DNA of 64,000 nt, from assembly GCA_000149265.1 (NCBI GenBank), contig CH003212.1, positions 250,721 to 314,720 of the forward strand, in the 5' to 3' direction. Source of the stretch: Ciona savignyi (taxonomy: Eukaryota > Chordata > Ascidiacea > Phlebobranchia > Cionidae). Both the position numbers and the translations under genes were made by a program. Below, one piece after another: positions 12,030 through 23,716 of the stretch; within the stretch, counting starts at the first letter, position 1; each line of letters starts with the position of its first letter. The notes beneath the pieces are model-generated. The model searched no databases. It was not told where the DNA came from and saw only the letters and a list, made by a program, of their open reading frames with translations.

Positions 12030-13980
12030 CAGTTGCCTTCAGTTTCTGCGCATTTTACCACAACTGGTTTCCACTATATAGGAACGCTGATTGTGGTGGG
12101 TACTTTGATCAAGAACCACGCCGTCGGGGGCGATGTCTTTGTTTGTGCGTCCATCAATCCAGGCGTACATGTCAGGTGAAAGTTTCGGCAGAGGCAGGGT
12201 TTTATGCCGAAAGTCATAGTTTCGCTTCTGTCGTTTCTTAATTGTCCGCTGTTTTTGTTTATACCGTTCCAGATACGGCCATGATGGACAAAGAATCGCC
12301 GGTAGCACTGATAGTCTTGTTCAAAGCGACCTTCCCATTATGAGTTCGGCTGGTGAGTAGCCGGATTCTGGTGGCGTATCTTGGGCTGCTTGTGGAATGT
12401 TCGAACCCGTAGTCCGCTGCAAACTCGAGAACATAAACGAAGAGAACTGGGGACCATTGTCCGTTACCAACCTAAATGGAATACCATGTCTGGAAAATAT
12501 ACTTTTAATTTTTAGTTATTACATCGGTCGCCGTGGTACCGCTTTCCAGGATGGCAATCTCTATAAACCTTTAAAAATAATCCTTCATGAGTATGTAAGT
12601 GTGATTTTGCCAATAAAATTAATCTGCAGCTACTTTCTTCCACGGGCCTTGTGGTAATTGGCTCGAGATCATAGGCTCGGCTTTCACAAAGATATTGTGC
12701 GAGCAAACCGTGTAATCTCTTACGAATTGTTCAACATCCCGATTAATCGCTGGTCACCACACTGCGGATTTCACTCTTTGGCGACATTTAGTTATTCACT
12801 GGTGACCTTTGTGCAGTTTGCTTAATATATCCCTTCTCAGATACTGTGGAATAACGATGCAAGTTCTCTTCAATAGCATACCCCTATTATATATCAAGTC
12901 TGTTCTTGCTTGTTTGTATGCTAGTAAGTTATGTGGAAGTTTTGAATTATGTGGCCAGGAACTATTAATATACACAATTACTTGGTTTAATAACGGATCT
13001 TTGCTCGTGTGTTCTCTGATATGTTCCAAATGTCTATCTCTATCTGTTGCCGGAAAACACGCTTGTACCGAGCACAAATGTTTATCCAGTATCTCTGTTA
13101 TTTCTCCAGTACTGCAGTTTTTCTCGGGTGATTTTGATAAATTGTTTGCAATTATAAGTTTTCTCGGAACGTAAGTAATGTAATCAATCATACCACATTA
13201 GTCTCATACGCATCCTTTGTATTCGAGGAGACAGTTCATTAATGTTTTTGTTGCCTAAGAGGGTTTGTGGTTGATTTCGATTGTAAATTGCATATACCAA
13301 TTAGATATTCCTTAAATCTCTCGCACGCCCAAGTTGTTGCCAACGCTTCCTTTTCGATTTGAGAGTAATATTTTCGGTACTTTTAAGTGATCGTGAGGCA
13401 TAAAGAATCGGTTTCAATTGCCCGTCACGTTTTGGATGAGAACCGCTCCCAAACCACAACTAGACGCATCAGACGAAACTACGGTTTCATTTTTATGGCT
13501 GTAGTGTGAGAGTATAGGTAGATTTGTAAGGTATTTTTTAATCGTCTGAAACACCTCTTGTTGTGAAGTTTCCCACAACCACGCATAACTTTTTTGTAAC
13601 AGTTCGCGTATCGGCTTTGCCATGTCTGCAAATCCAGGTATGAATTTGGCCAATTGATTCGCCATGCCTAAAAATCGTATTACTTCGTTAATATCTTTCG
13701 GGTGTTCCAAATTGACTATAGCGGATTTTTTGATGGGTCGGCATGAACTCCATTTCCATCCACATTGTGACCTAAAAATTGTATCGATGTTTCAGAAAAC
13801 TCGCACTTATCGTTTAAGGTCACTCCAGCTTTATCCAATTTTTCTAAAACGGAAAGTAAGCGATTATCGTGTTCCTGGAGGTCTTTACCGAATACCAAGA
13901 TATCATCCATTTTGCTAACTACCCCAGGCAATCCTTCCACTATTTGGGACATTCTACGTTGAAAATGCTCTGGAGCCGAA
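12030..13980 (-). pseudogene. Broken Ty3/gypsy retrotransposon pol region
   Basis: Minus-strand fragments in pol order. First is reverse transcriptase (about 13980-13716), with APEHFQ and a MDDILVF catalytic motif. Next is the thumb and RNase H start (about 13710-13414), with RFLGMANQLAKFIPGF and DASSCGLGAVL. Next is the connection and integrase zinc-finger side (13191-12796), with NRGMLLKR. Then come integrase core residues LVTDNGPQFS (about 12490) and PPESGYSPAEL (about 12370), and the post-integrase tail (12308-12039). The frame shifts between fragments. In the integrase core the stretch between TDNGPQF and the SPAEL region is largely deleted, so the element is inactive. Gag and protease are absent. 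No 3' LTR was identified. Confidence 0.85.
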
Positions 13981-14029
13981 TTCTGGTCTCCGAATGGAGG
14001 CGTAGGTTCGAATCCCACTTCTGACACCA
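13981..14029 (+). other. 3' half of tRNA-Leu including CCA, used as or copied into a primer-binding site
   Basis: 49 bases match nucleotides 38-76 of a eukaryotic tRNA-Leu from memory: anticodon-stem 3' side TTCTGG, a variable arm CTCC-GAAT-GGAG, a T arm with TTCGAAT, acceptor side TTCTGACA, and a terminal CCA. Read on the minus strand it begins TGGTGTCAGAAGTGGG, a typical LTR-element primer-binding site, directly after an LTR-like end in ACA. The match runs well past the usual 18 bases and then joins reverse-transcriptase sequence. One T-stem pair is mismatched. It is not a complete tRNA gene. Confidence 0.8.
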
Positions 14030-14080
14030 TGTAATGTTCAACACACGTTAGGTAATACGTCCTTTATAATATGTATGTCG
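14030..14080 (-). mobile_element. Probable end of the 5' LTR of the gypsy element
   Basis: On the minus strand this short segment ends in TGTTGAACATTACA immediately before the primer-binding site, as an LTR should end in CA. The rest of the LTR is not seen because the foldback element begins about 50 bases away. The call rests on position and the terminal bases only. Confidence 0.5.
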
Positions 14081-14082
14081 AG

Positions 14083-16072
14083 AAAACTTTTTTGCCGATC
14101 GGCAAATCTTTTTTTGTAGCCAATCGGCGAAACTCTTTTACCGATCGGCAAATTTATTTTTGGTAGCCAATCGGCGAAACTGTTTTGCAAAACGACAAAA
14201 ATGTTTTCAAATCGGCAAAACTCTTTTACCGATCCGCAAATCTTTTTGTAGCCAATCGGCAAAACTATTTTTCCGATCGGCAAATCTTTTTTTGTAGCCA
14301 ATCGACAAAACTCTTTTGCAATCGGCAAAATTATTTTCAAATCGGGAAAACTATTTCGCCGATCCGCAAATCTTTTTTGTAGCCAATCGACAAAACTATT
14401 TTGCCGATCGGCAAAACTATTTTGTCAATCGGCAAAACATTTTTAGGAACCGAAAATCTTTAATTCACTGTCGACCTAAGTATTTTCGAGTCGACAAATG
14501 TATTTTTGAGCCGGAAAAGGTAATATTGACTATAGGTTCAAGCAACTGCCGGTAAAGTCTTTACAAGGTTTGTCCAAGGACACAACCGACTTGTTGCCTA
14601 CAGCGGCAAGTTTCTATCGGCCACCTTTAGGCTAATGGTCCTGCGCGCCGCATCACTAAGCCAATCGTCAAAGCGACTAGGCTTAGAATTTATTTAACAA
14701 CATTGTTAACCGTCCAACTTCTACGAGGTCAAATATCAAATGGGAAGAGAATTAAGCGATAATAGCAAAAAAAGAAAGGATATAGTCGTTCTGCATAACC
14801 AATGAGAGCCAATCAGAACCGCCACAAATTGTCACGTTGTTGCAGTAACTAGGCCTGCATAAAAAAAGGGTAATTACTATAAGCTATTGCAGTGGCATAC
14901 TAGTGTGATAGACTGCAGTACAGTTTGCCAGTGTGTCAAAAATAAACCAGTTTGATTTTATTTATTGTGTTTTCGGCGTCAAACAATGGCAAAGCAAACA
15001 CATGTAACCTCTTGTCATTGTCAAAAATATATAAAGCAAGTTTAGTATAATAAAAACTGTGGCGATTCTAATTGGCTGTAGGCTATCTCATTGTTTCATG
15101 CAGAGCGACTATATCCTTTCTTTTTTGCTAATATCGCTTAATTCTCTCCCCATTTGATATTCGACCTCGTAGAAGTTGGACGGTTGAGTAGCTTAGCTTT
15201 ATGATACATGTACATTATTAGTATGATAATAACTTTACAAAAAACAAACAATATTGTTAAATAAATTCTAAGCCTAGTCGCCTGGACGATTGGACCTATA
15301 GTCGCCTGGACGATTTTTAGTGATGCGGCGCGCAGGACTCTTAGTCGAAAGGTGGCCGATAGAAACCAGCCGCTGTAAGCAACAAGTCGGTTGTTTCCTT
15401 GGACAAACCTTGTAAAGATTTTAACGGCAGTTTTTTGAACCTAAGTCAAAATTACTTTTTCCGGCTCAAAAATACATTTGTCGACTCGAAAATACTTTTG
15501 TCGACAGTGAATTAAAGATTTGCGGTTCCTAAAAAAGTTTTGCCGATTGACAAAATAGTTTTGCCGATCGGCAAAATAGTTTTGTCGATTGGCTACAAAA
15601 AAGATTTGCGGATCGGCGAAATAGTTTTCCCGATTTGAAAATATTTTTGTCGATTTGCAAAAGAGTTTTGTCGATTGGCTGCAAAAAAAGTTTTGCCGAT
15701 TGACAAAATAGTTTTGCCGATCGGCAAAATAGTTTTGCCGATTGGCTACAAAAAAGATTTGCCGATCGGTAAAAGAGTTTTGCCCGATTGTCAAAATAGT
15801 TTTGCCGATCGGCAAAAAAGTTTTGACGATTGGCTACAAAAAAAGTTTTGCCGATCGACCAAAATACTTTTGCCGATTGTCAAAATAGTTTTGCCGATTG
15901 GCTACAAAAAAAAGTTTTGCCGATTGTCAAAATAGTTTTGCCGATTGGCTACAAAAAAAGTTATTGCCGATTGTCAAAATAGTTTTGCCGATTTGAAAAT
16001 ATTTTTGTCGATTTGAAAATATATTTGTCGATTTGAAAATATTTTTGTCGATTATGAAATAGTTTTGTAGAC
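14083..16072. mobile_element. Foldback (long inverted repeat) element built of palindromic minisatellite units
   Basis: Two arms of about 0.75-0.95 kb (14083-14827 and 15058-16072) are inverted copies around a loop of about 230 bp. Outer arm parts are arrays of a 20-30 base unit with core GCCGATCGGCAAAA, itself palindromic, alternating with 'ttggctacaaaaaa'. Inner arm parts are non-repetitive and pair base for base, for example 'ctacgaggtcaaatatcaaatgg' (14720) with its complement near 15160. The right arm has extra units (about 15900-16072). Open frames inside are products of the repeat. No transposase is visible. Confidence 0.85.
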
Positions 16073-16084
16073 TGAAATAAAATT

Positions 16085-16420
16085 TCAGGATTGCCCTTAT
16101 GGGCCACCGTATGTTCGCATGCGCATTAGTGAGAGTAAAAGCAATCCAATTTTAATATTATGACGTAATGACACATATTATGACACAACAGACATCGTTT
16201 TTGCTATTCCATGTGTTTGCATCGTGACTAACTAAAGTCCTGTACGCTAGACTAGATAATACTAGGTAGTAAACATGTATTTTTCTAATTGATTTTGCAA
16301 TCTTGAAATGATATCAAAACGTAGAAAAGTTAATGTGAAGTTGAAAAAATTATTACGGCCCGCCGAGATCATGTTGAGTTTGTTTTTGGCCCGCGACTAT
16401 GAAAAGGTTGCCGACCCCTG
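16085..16420. mobile_element. Right part of a hAT-like element, left end missing
   Basis: Ends at 16420 with GGTTGCCGACCCCTG, a hAT-type terminus, preceded by GGCCCGC-type subterminal motifs (16350-16400). SINE sequence resumes immediately, as at 6401. No matching CAGGGGTCGGCAACC left end was found, probably because the foldback insertion or a deletion removed it. Confidence 0.55.
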
Positions 16421-16722
16421 GATCTAACGGTTAAGTGCGTCACCTTTTAATCGAAAGGTTGCAGGTGCGAAACTGGTCGCTAGCTAGTCGGTTGTGTCAT
16501 TGGGCAAGGCACTTTACGGACATTGCCTGAACCCAGCGGATAAATGGGTTCTACCAAATTGAAGGAACGTATCTATCAAATACGAACACCACTGTCACAC
16601 TGTAATAGCTCCGGTAACCCGACGGTGGGCGCGAGGTGATCTGACGATTGCCCGTGTGTTAACCCCCTTGGTTTTCCCATTCACGGGGATAAACATGAAT
16701 ATCCTATCCTATCCTATCCTAT
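16421..16722 (+). repeat. SINE copy with (TATCC)n tail, head replaced by a hAT end
   Basis: Runs from 'gatctaacggttaagtgcgtc' through the box-B-like, middle and 3' modules to TATCC repeats at 16700-16722. It is among the best-preserved copies in the window. The first part of the tRNA-like head is missing upstream. Confidence 0.85.
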
Positions 16723-17377
16723 AGCCAGCATAACATAGATATCCTAAATAATACTACATACTCCTCATTGATTTTCCTTTAAGACCAACCTGTCAACTCA
16801 TTTGACGGAAAAAAAGAAAAAAAATCGGACAAAAATAATATGTGTCCCATTTTTTTTAAAAGGGACCCATTATTATCCTAAATTTCAAAAGTCATGGTAA
16901 ATGCAAATGAGTTTTGCTGAGTAACAATATAAAGGGGCATCCCCATATTTATGTTTTGAGAATAGCAGTTGTTTAGCACGTTACCTTTCAACTGAACAGT
17001 TTAGGTATAAAAACTGTTTTCGTCCTTAGACAAGGCACTTTTGGTCACGAGCTAGCTGGTTAAGTCCTTAGAAATGACGAATATTAAATGATTCCAGTGG
17101 ATTATTGGGTTTACAAAATTTAAGAAACGGGAAAACTTAGTTTTCATAGTTTTAGGCTTTAGTCAGCAGTTTCAGTTTTACTTTTTCCCTCCTTTTAGTG
17201 TTTCCCTAAAGAAATGTCTCACAACACACTGCTTAGTTGGGAGGTATTTTAGGTCAAATATCAGTGCATTTTATTTTTAACCAAGTTTTGTTTATTTCAT
17301 ATATGCTTAGTGTTAAGGTAAATTGACTTAAATCACAGAATTACCAGTAATCACCTGAGTTTTTTTTATATTACAAC
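16723..17377. other. Upstream region of SFXN5, with a decayed SINE piece
   Basis: Sequence at about 16975-17130 faintly follows the SINE order ('ccttagacaaggcac', 'gagctagctggttaagtcctt', 'ccagtggattattgggtt'). A segment at about 17190-17207 (ttccctccttttagtg) matches the end of the small inverted-repeat family found at 40969. No clear TATA box precedes the SFXN5 start. Confidence 0.45.
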
Positions 17378-20300
17378 ATGCCAACAACAAAAGCAAAACC
17401 ATTCACTTTGGATTCTTCTAAATATGACCAGGTAAAAATGTTCCCCACCCGTATGGAAAGTACGTCACTTTTCGAGGAAATCTCGAGTGTGCACACATCA
17501 AATATTTCAGTGTGCAGTGTGCAAACGTCCAAGAGTGCACACTTCAAGTGTGCACACACTCTCCTTTTTATTACTATTTTGTAAAAATCTTAAACAAACA
17601 TATTATTCTATCCTAAATCTATCGTATCCATCAGCTAACATATCTATCTACGTAACAAAATACGTACTGACAGTAAATTACCCGAGGTCTAGAGGTAGGT
17701 TTGTAGATTTGTTGGAAATTATACGATGTTTATACTGCCAGCTCACGAGCATGTGTGAAATTACCCAAGTGTGCAAAGACGCAGCGAAAAAAACTCGAGT
17801 GTGCAGCTGCCGTACTTTCCATACTGGCCCCTTTACACCCTAAAATGATCTTAAAACACACAAGTCCCAGTGCTTAATATGAAAATGAACCAATGCTCAG
17901 TATTTTAACCAACCTTATTTTGGTTTCTGCTTTCAGGGCACATTTTCTGGTAGATTCAAGCACTTCCTGAACGTAATTGACCCAAGAACCTTGTTGACAA
18001 CAAAAAATGAACTTGAAGATTCATTGAGCTTACTGAACAGTTATGAAAATGGGTCACTACCTCAGAATGTAACAGATGCAAGACTATGGAATGCACAAAA
18101 GATCAAGCAAGTATGATCAATACAAAATTTGTATTTGTTTAGGGACAGGATTTAAATTATGGTGCTTAATGTAACATGAATAGATAGGTAATCTGACTGC
18201 ATAATAATAAAATAACTTTGCAGGCAATTATACACCCAGACACTGGAGACAAAATACCAATGCCTTTTCGTATGTCCGGATATGTCCCGTTTGGCACACC
18301 AATAGTAATAGGTCTTCTATTGCCTAATCAAACTTTGGTATCAACTGTATTTTGGCAGTGGTTAAATCAGAGTCACAATGCATGTGTTAATTATTGCAAC
18401 AGGAATGCCACACAGGTATGTAATTCTATTTTTGCACGGTAAAGATACCTTTGCATGTAACACAGCTACCATGCACATCGTCATTAGTATATGTTAGATG
18501 GGTAAAAAATTTAGTATCTTAAAACAAAAAAAATATATGTGCATTTCTAATTTCTCTTTATATGTATGAGTATATGTGATAATTACTCAGAATGTATTCC
18601 AGCTTTAGCGTTGTATATCAGGCGCAATTCACTGATATTTTATAGACAGGAGACTCTCCAGTGGAGAGGCCACACCATGATATGTTTTGGAAGGCGTAGA
18701 TTAAGTAGAATACTGTTCACAGAGACAATTTAAAGTTGAAAAAATATGATCTTTCATACCAACAATTCTGAACATTGCAGAACACTTCAATGTCAGACTT
18801 TATATCTGGTTATGTGGGTGCAGTCTCAAGTGCGGTAGGAATTGCTCTTGGGTTGAATGCTTTGGTCAAACGTTCAACCAAACTTAGTCCTATAACAAGA
18901 TCACTTGTACAAAGATTTGTACCCTTTCCAGCAGTTGGTAAATATATTTATATATTGCATAGTAAACTGAAAATACATACTCTCTATTAAAACAGATTTG
19001 TTTAGAAACAATTTTTTTTATACCTTGAAACAACAAATACAATATAAACAGTACAGACCAAAAATCAGTTAAGTAACATCCTCAGTCTCGTATTAAAATA
19101 GATCCTACATTTCTTGTTCTACAAATTTGTCATTTTTTGATAGAAATAAATTTCTTATCTTACAAAAAATTCGATTAATTTACAAAAATGTCTTAATTAA
19201 TTTGGAATATGAAGGAAATATTGAGGAATGTCTTAATCATGCACATTACATTGTAATAGCTCTGGTGACACGACAATGAGCGCAAGGTGATCTTACAATT
19301 GCCTGAGTGTGCCAGAGTGCAGTTGGACATTTTTATTTTTAAGTTTTACACATAAATTTGCAATGATGCTGATCTCCACAACTAGTAAATAGACTACCTA
19401 ATAGTCAATACTGCAGTATTGATTTTCTATTTATTGATCTTTTGAATTTGTGAATAATGAGAGTCACAGTTTCAATACATGAGCTTGAATTGATCATTGA
19501 TTTACTCCAATGCTATGCTTTCTGCTAAATAATTCATGTAATATATTTTTTTAATTTAACTTGGCACTTAGTCTGTACATACAAAAGAGTCTTAACATGT
19601 TAATATGTAGCCAATAACATTTTAGGCAGTTGCTTTTTAAATATTTGCATGCTCAATTATCTTTTAAACAAATATCTTGGTATGTTTTGTAACAATTTTT
19701 TATTTAGAAAACATCTCACTATTTAAAAATATTTATATATATATATATTTTTTATTTATTGAATTTTTATTAAACTGTTCTTTTTACATTTCGTTAGGTG
19801 TACAAAAATGTTGTGAGTCACAACAAATAAAAAATTTGACATATATTTAGAGGACATACTTTAATAATAAAAAAATTGGTTATTTATATAGATATTGAGT
19901 TTTGTTATTTAATCATACGAACCTATCTTCTTTATTCAAAATTTTTAATTATAATAATACATTGAAATTGCAATACTGACAAGGTTTGATATAAAACGTA
20001 TAGTAAATTTTTGGACTATTGCTATTGTTTTCACTCTGCTTCAGCTTCGGTTCCATAGTATCATGCGCCGGATGCGAAAGGTGTTGGATAATATTGGACC
20101 TGCAAAGGTATATTCACTCTTAATACCACAAGTGAATTTTTAACGATGCGTTTACCTCACCTGCTAAGATAGAAGTGACACCTCCATCCAATTTTTCTAC
20201 AAATACATTTGCAATACCATTAGCAAGTTATAATATAGAATATGTGCAAGATCAACCATTCATTTCAGGAATTGCAAATTTTATGCTGACCTTTGCATAT

Positions 20301-21857
20301 TCTCATCACCAGTATTTGGTCAGCATAGTCAGCATAGTAAAGCATTTGTGAAATGATGTATTTAAGCTTGTTTAGGTTATTGTACTTCTATATATGATAA
20401 AATTGCAATAATCATGCCAAAACCCTTATAATCAGTTTCTATGAAATCTGTAAACTGATTACCATTTATAACTGTTGTGCATCAACTATATGGTGTTTAT
20501 TTAACAATAGGGTTAACAAATTTAAAAGTGATTTTCTTAAAAGTGGGTGGTAGTTGTCATTGCAAATGCAAGTATAAGAGTTTAAATGATCACTCGGGTC
20601 CACCAATTAAAGTATATAAATTATTTGTTTATCCTAGCTACGGCCAGTGTATGCAATGTGGTTTTGATGCGTCATTCTGAATTAAGCACTGGAATAGAAG
20701 TGACTGATGCTAATGATAATGTGGTTGGAATATCGAAAAAGGCAGCGAAGAAGGCACTGGTGGAGACTGCAATGACGAGAGCTTTCCTTCCAGCCCCAAT
20801 TCTTCTCATTCCACCTGTTATCATGACTATGTTGGAAAGGTGATTTTTGCTTTTTTGTTCGCATTTTTAAGTTGTGGACATCTGATACCGACCGAACAAA
20901 TCTTTAAGAGTAGCTTGATAGAAATCTATCCATCTAAATCAAGCAAGATTGAGTAAACTTATTTTAAATTGTTATTTACAGAACAAAATGGTTCCCAAGA
21001 TACCCAAGGTTAAATCTTCCTGCTCAAGCTGTTCTGGTAACTGCATCCTTTGGTTTGGCCCTTCCCCTTGCCATTGCACTTTTCCCGCAGAAATCACAGG
21101 TAATTATATTAGATTTAAGTGATAAATTAATTTCAAATCAGAAATGTTTCTATTAGAACTTATGTAAAGACAATTTTTGTTTTATTGTAGCCTCAAATTG
21201 CATAAAACATAGTGGCCTCTAAATTCACTTATTTTAGTCAAATTAGATTAAGCATTGGATAACCTTAATTACACAGTCTGTTTGCATTTTTTCGCCATCG
21301 AAATCTGGAAAAAACATGTTAGCGTAGCACATTATGTGATACGGAAGTGTGTCTGTAAAGCTTAACTATTGTTATTTCCAGGACTAATGCTATCTGCTTG
21401 TACTCTTATTAAATTGTAATGTATGTTTAATCATTAAGATCATACTGAACATTTTAACATAGATATTAACACTTTATTCAGGCCAATTAATAATACTGAC
21501 ATCTGAACTGTTTATATTTTTATGGTCAATTCATAAATGTTAAATTGCATATTTGTGTAGAACCCAATTCCTACTTTTTGGCTTTAAAAGCCAAATAAGG
21601 AATAACTCACAAATATGTGCTCAATACTTTTATTGTTTTTACTATTGTGATTCAACTGGGAAAGTACGGTGCATTTTTCTACCCGCTAGGATAAAAATTT
21701 CTTTCCTATTCTATGTTAGTCATTTTTTTTATTCTGTTACTAGCGCCATATAAAAATCATCATGTTTTGTTATTATTAGATATCTGTGGAAGAACTAGAA
21801 CCAGAAATTAAAATAAAAACAAAGGAGGTTGCCCTATATTATAACAAAGGATTGTAA
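17378..21857 (+). CDS. SFXN5: Sideroflexin 5 ortholog, mitochondrial carrier
   Basis: Seven exons: 17378-17431, 17937-18110, 18224-18415, 18781-18937, 20638-20839, 20982-21099 and 21780-21857 (TAA). All phases agree, giving 324 residues, the usual family length. Family hallmarks are present: HPDTG near the start of exon 3, [51 protein letters not shown], and the C-terminal [14 protein letters not shown] and [14 protein letters not shown] fit SFXN5 better than SFXN1-3. Sideroflexins are multi-helix inner-membrane proteins of mitochondria; SFXN1 and 3 carry serine, while the substrate of SFXN5 is less settled (citrate has been proposed). The product has no cleavable presequence. Intron 4 (1.7 kb) is much longer than the others. 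It stands alone, with no operon partner. Confidence 0.96.
19245..19322 (+). repeat. SINE 3'-module fragment in SFXN5 intron 4
   Basis: 'acattgtaatagctctggtgacacgac' and 'gcgcaaggtgatcttac' follow the SINE order 'actgcaatagctccggtaacccgac' then 'gcgcgaggtgatctgac' with many changes. It is an old, truncated copy. Confidence 0.55.
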
Positions 21858-22079
21858 GTACTTCAAGTTGTGGTGAACAAATGTGAAATCATGAACTAGT
21901 TTAATGTTTTTATCGCTTATAATCAATAATCATATATGTCAATTCATGTGTTTTTATATTAAACTTAGCTTGACATTAAATTTAAATGTACGTGCAATTT
22001 ACAGTAAATATTAATATTTTTTCTTGTGCTTTTATTACATTTAAAGCTCTGTTTACAGTAAAAAAAAATTGGTATTATT

Positions 22080-22085
22080 AATAAA
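22080..22085 (+). terminator. Possible polyadenylation signal of SFXN5
   Basis: AATAAA lies 223 bases after the SFXN5 stop codon, a normal 3'-UTR distance. In AT-rich DNA this hexamer is common by chance, and no transcript end is visible from sequence alone. Confidence 0.3.
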
Positions 22086-22734
22086 TCAACGATGTATTAT
22101 GTGCTTAAAATGTGTATTATTTTTGCTGATCACTTGTCCATTTTTATTTGGGACAAGGAACTTTTCCACTTGGGTGAAACTTCCAGGATTGCCAGATATC
22201 ATGGTCTACTTGCATGCATACCTAACTGTAGTGGATGTGTTCTGATTACTTGCTCAGTCTAGATGTGGACAAACTTTATTTTTAGTGATGGATGTCAACG
22301 AATTGAAATTTTTAGTTTAAATTTTGAATCACATTTATAAAAGGGATACATATTGTTTTTGTCCGTTTTTCTTCTGCGAAGCTTTGACATGGCTGCCTTT
22401 TCTGTCAAGAATCATTAAGAAGAAATTATCAAATCGGAACAAAACTTTTAGTTGTGTTAGAAAACATGACCTAGACCAGTGTTTCCCAACCCGAGTCCGT
22501 GGTCTCAAATGAGTCCACGGAAGGTTTAAACGAGTCCGCAAGCACATCAACAATTTGCAAAACTTTTATTTGTATTTGATCGTTATAAACAGCAGTGATG
22601 TTTTTATCAACGAGACTTTGTAACTAAAGGTAATATTAAGTTTGGAACCAACTGATTTTAAGTAACTAAATGGAAGTTTATTATTCATAGCACTCGCTTT
22701 GGTTGTAATATCGTAGTGGCTGAGTAACCTATTT

Positions 22735-23254
22735 GTCCGGCCGGTTAGCCTAGCGGTTAAGTGCGTCGCCTATCAATCGAAAGGTTGCAGGTGCGAAACT
22801 GGTCGCTATATAGCTAGTCGGTTGTGTCCTTGAGCAAGGCACTTTACGGACATTGCCTGAACCCATCGAATTAATGGTTTCTACCAAATTGAAGAAACGT
22901 GTCTATCATATACAACAGGGTGCCTCTAAATACTACAGGACCGCTTGGAGTGCTTGGATCACTTAGATTGCTATAAAAAGTAATTCTAACCCGTCCCAAA
23001 CACTAATCTCAACCCCAGAACTAACTTTAACCCCAACCCTAACATTAATATCATGGCTTTTGAAATTACGAAGTATATTAAGCGATCCATGCGCTCCAAG
23101 CAGACCTGTAGTATTTAGAGGTACCATATACAACACACTGCAATAACTCCGTTAACCCGACGATGGGCGCGAGGTGATCTGACGATCGCCCGTGTGTTAA
23201 CCCCCTTGGTTTTCCCATTCATGGGGATATAGATGAATGTCCTATCCTATCCTA
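22735..23254 (+). repeat. SINE copy with intact tRNA-like head, split by a MITE
   Basis: The head contains TAGCCTAGCGG, an exact box A, followed by GGTTGCAGGTGCGAAAC, a box-B-like stretch. The copy is interrupted at 22918-23125 by a 208-bp inverted-repeat element and ends in 'cctatcctatccta'. It is the clearest example of the complete SINE in the window. Head to tail without the insertion is about 300 bp. Confidence 0.85.
22918..23125. mobile_element. Mutator-like MITE inside a SINE
   Basis: The two ends are inverted copies over about 47 bp: 'ggtgcctctaaatactacag' at the left pairs with 'ctgtagtatttagaggtacc' at the right, and the similarity continues through 'cttggagtgcttggatc'. It is flanked by a 10-bp duplication ATATACAACA (22908-22917 and 23126-23135). 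Long ends plus a 9-11 bp duplication point to the Mutator superfamily. There is no coding capacity. Confidence 0.75.
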
Positions 23255-23364
23255 ATTGAAAATTTATGCACTTTGAGTCCGCAAAGTCTTTCGTTGGTAA
23301 GGAAATAGTCCGCGATCAACAACTCAAAACCCGAAACTTTTTATTCCTGGGGAATTCCCTATCA

Positions 23365-23490
23365 TAGTAAAACACTATTTTATACCGAGTCAAGTTTCGA
23401 AATAATGGTGGGCTTCGTCAGTAGGACCGTTTTTCTATACGAGTAGGTTTATGTATCGGTCGCGTTAACCATATGGACAGTGGCCACACA
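23365..23490 (-). repeat. Copy of a second tRNA-like repeat family
   Basis: On the minus strand it reads 'atggttaacgcgaccgatac', then 'gacgaagcccaccatt', then 'cgaaacttgactcggt' followed by an A-rich stretch. The same order occurs at 33505-33640. The first part resembles a pol III box A, suggesting a different tRNA-derived SINE from the TATCC family. Confidence 0.5.
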
Positions 23491-23716
23491 AAGTAAAACA
23501 CTATTTATTCTGTTTTTGAAATTTGACATTCTAGGACTTATAGCACCCCTGCTTTTTCCTTATTATTTGGTCGCGGTTGTTGTGGTAGCGTAGGGGCAGG
23601 CGGATTTAGCTACTGCAAGTCGCTTGGCCAAAAGTTCACCTTAGGCTGTCTTCCTCATTGCAATCGTCGGTGGCTGACATTGAGTTCTGATAATAACTAC
23701 ATACATAGATCACACT

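Noticed and set aside
13981-14029. Functional tRNA-Leu gene
   Set aside because: The 5' half, including the anticodon and D arm, is absent, and the encoded CCA points to a copied tRNA.
15441-15815. 124-codon open frame on the minus strand, and similar frames at 14038-14555 and 15675-15935
   Set aside because: They are translations of the tandem GCCGATCGGC minisatellite in the foldback arms; length comes from the repeat lacking stops in some frames.
14083-16072. CRISPR array
   Set aside because: Repeats are palindromic and contiguous, without unique spacers, and form an inverted pair in an animal genome.
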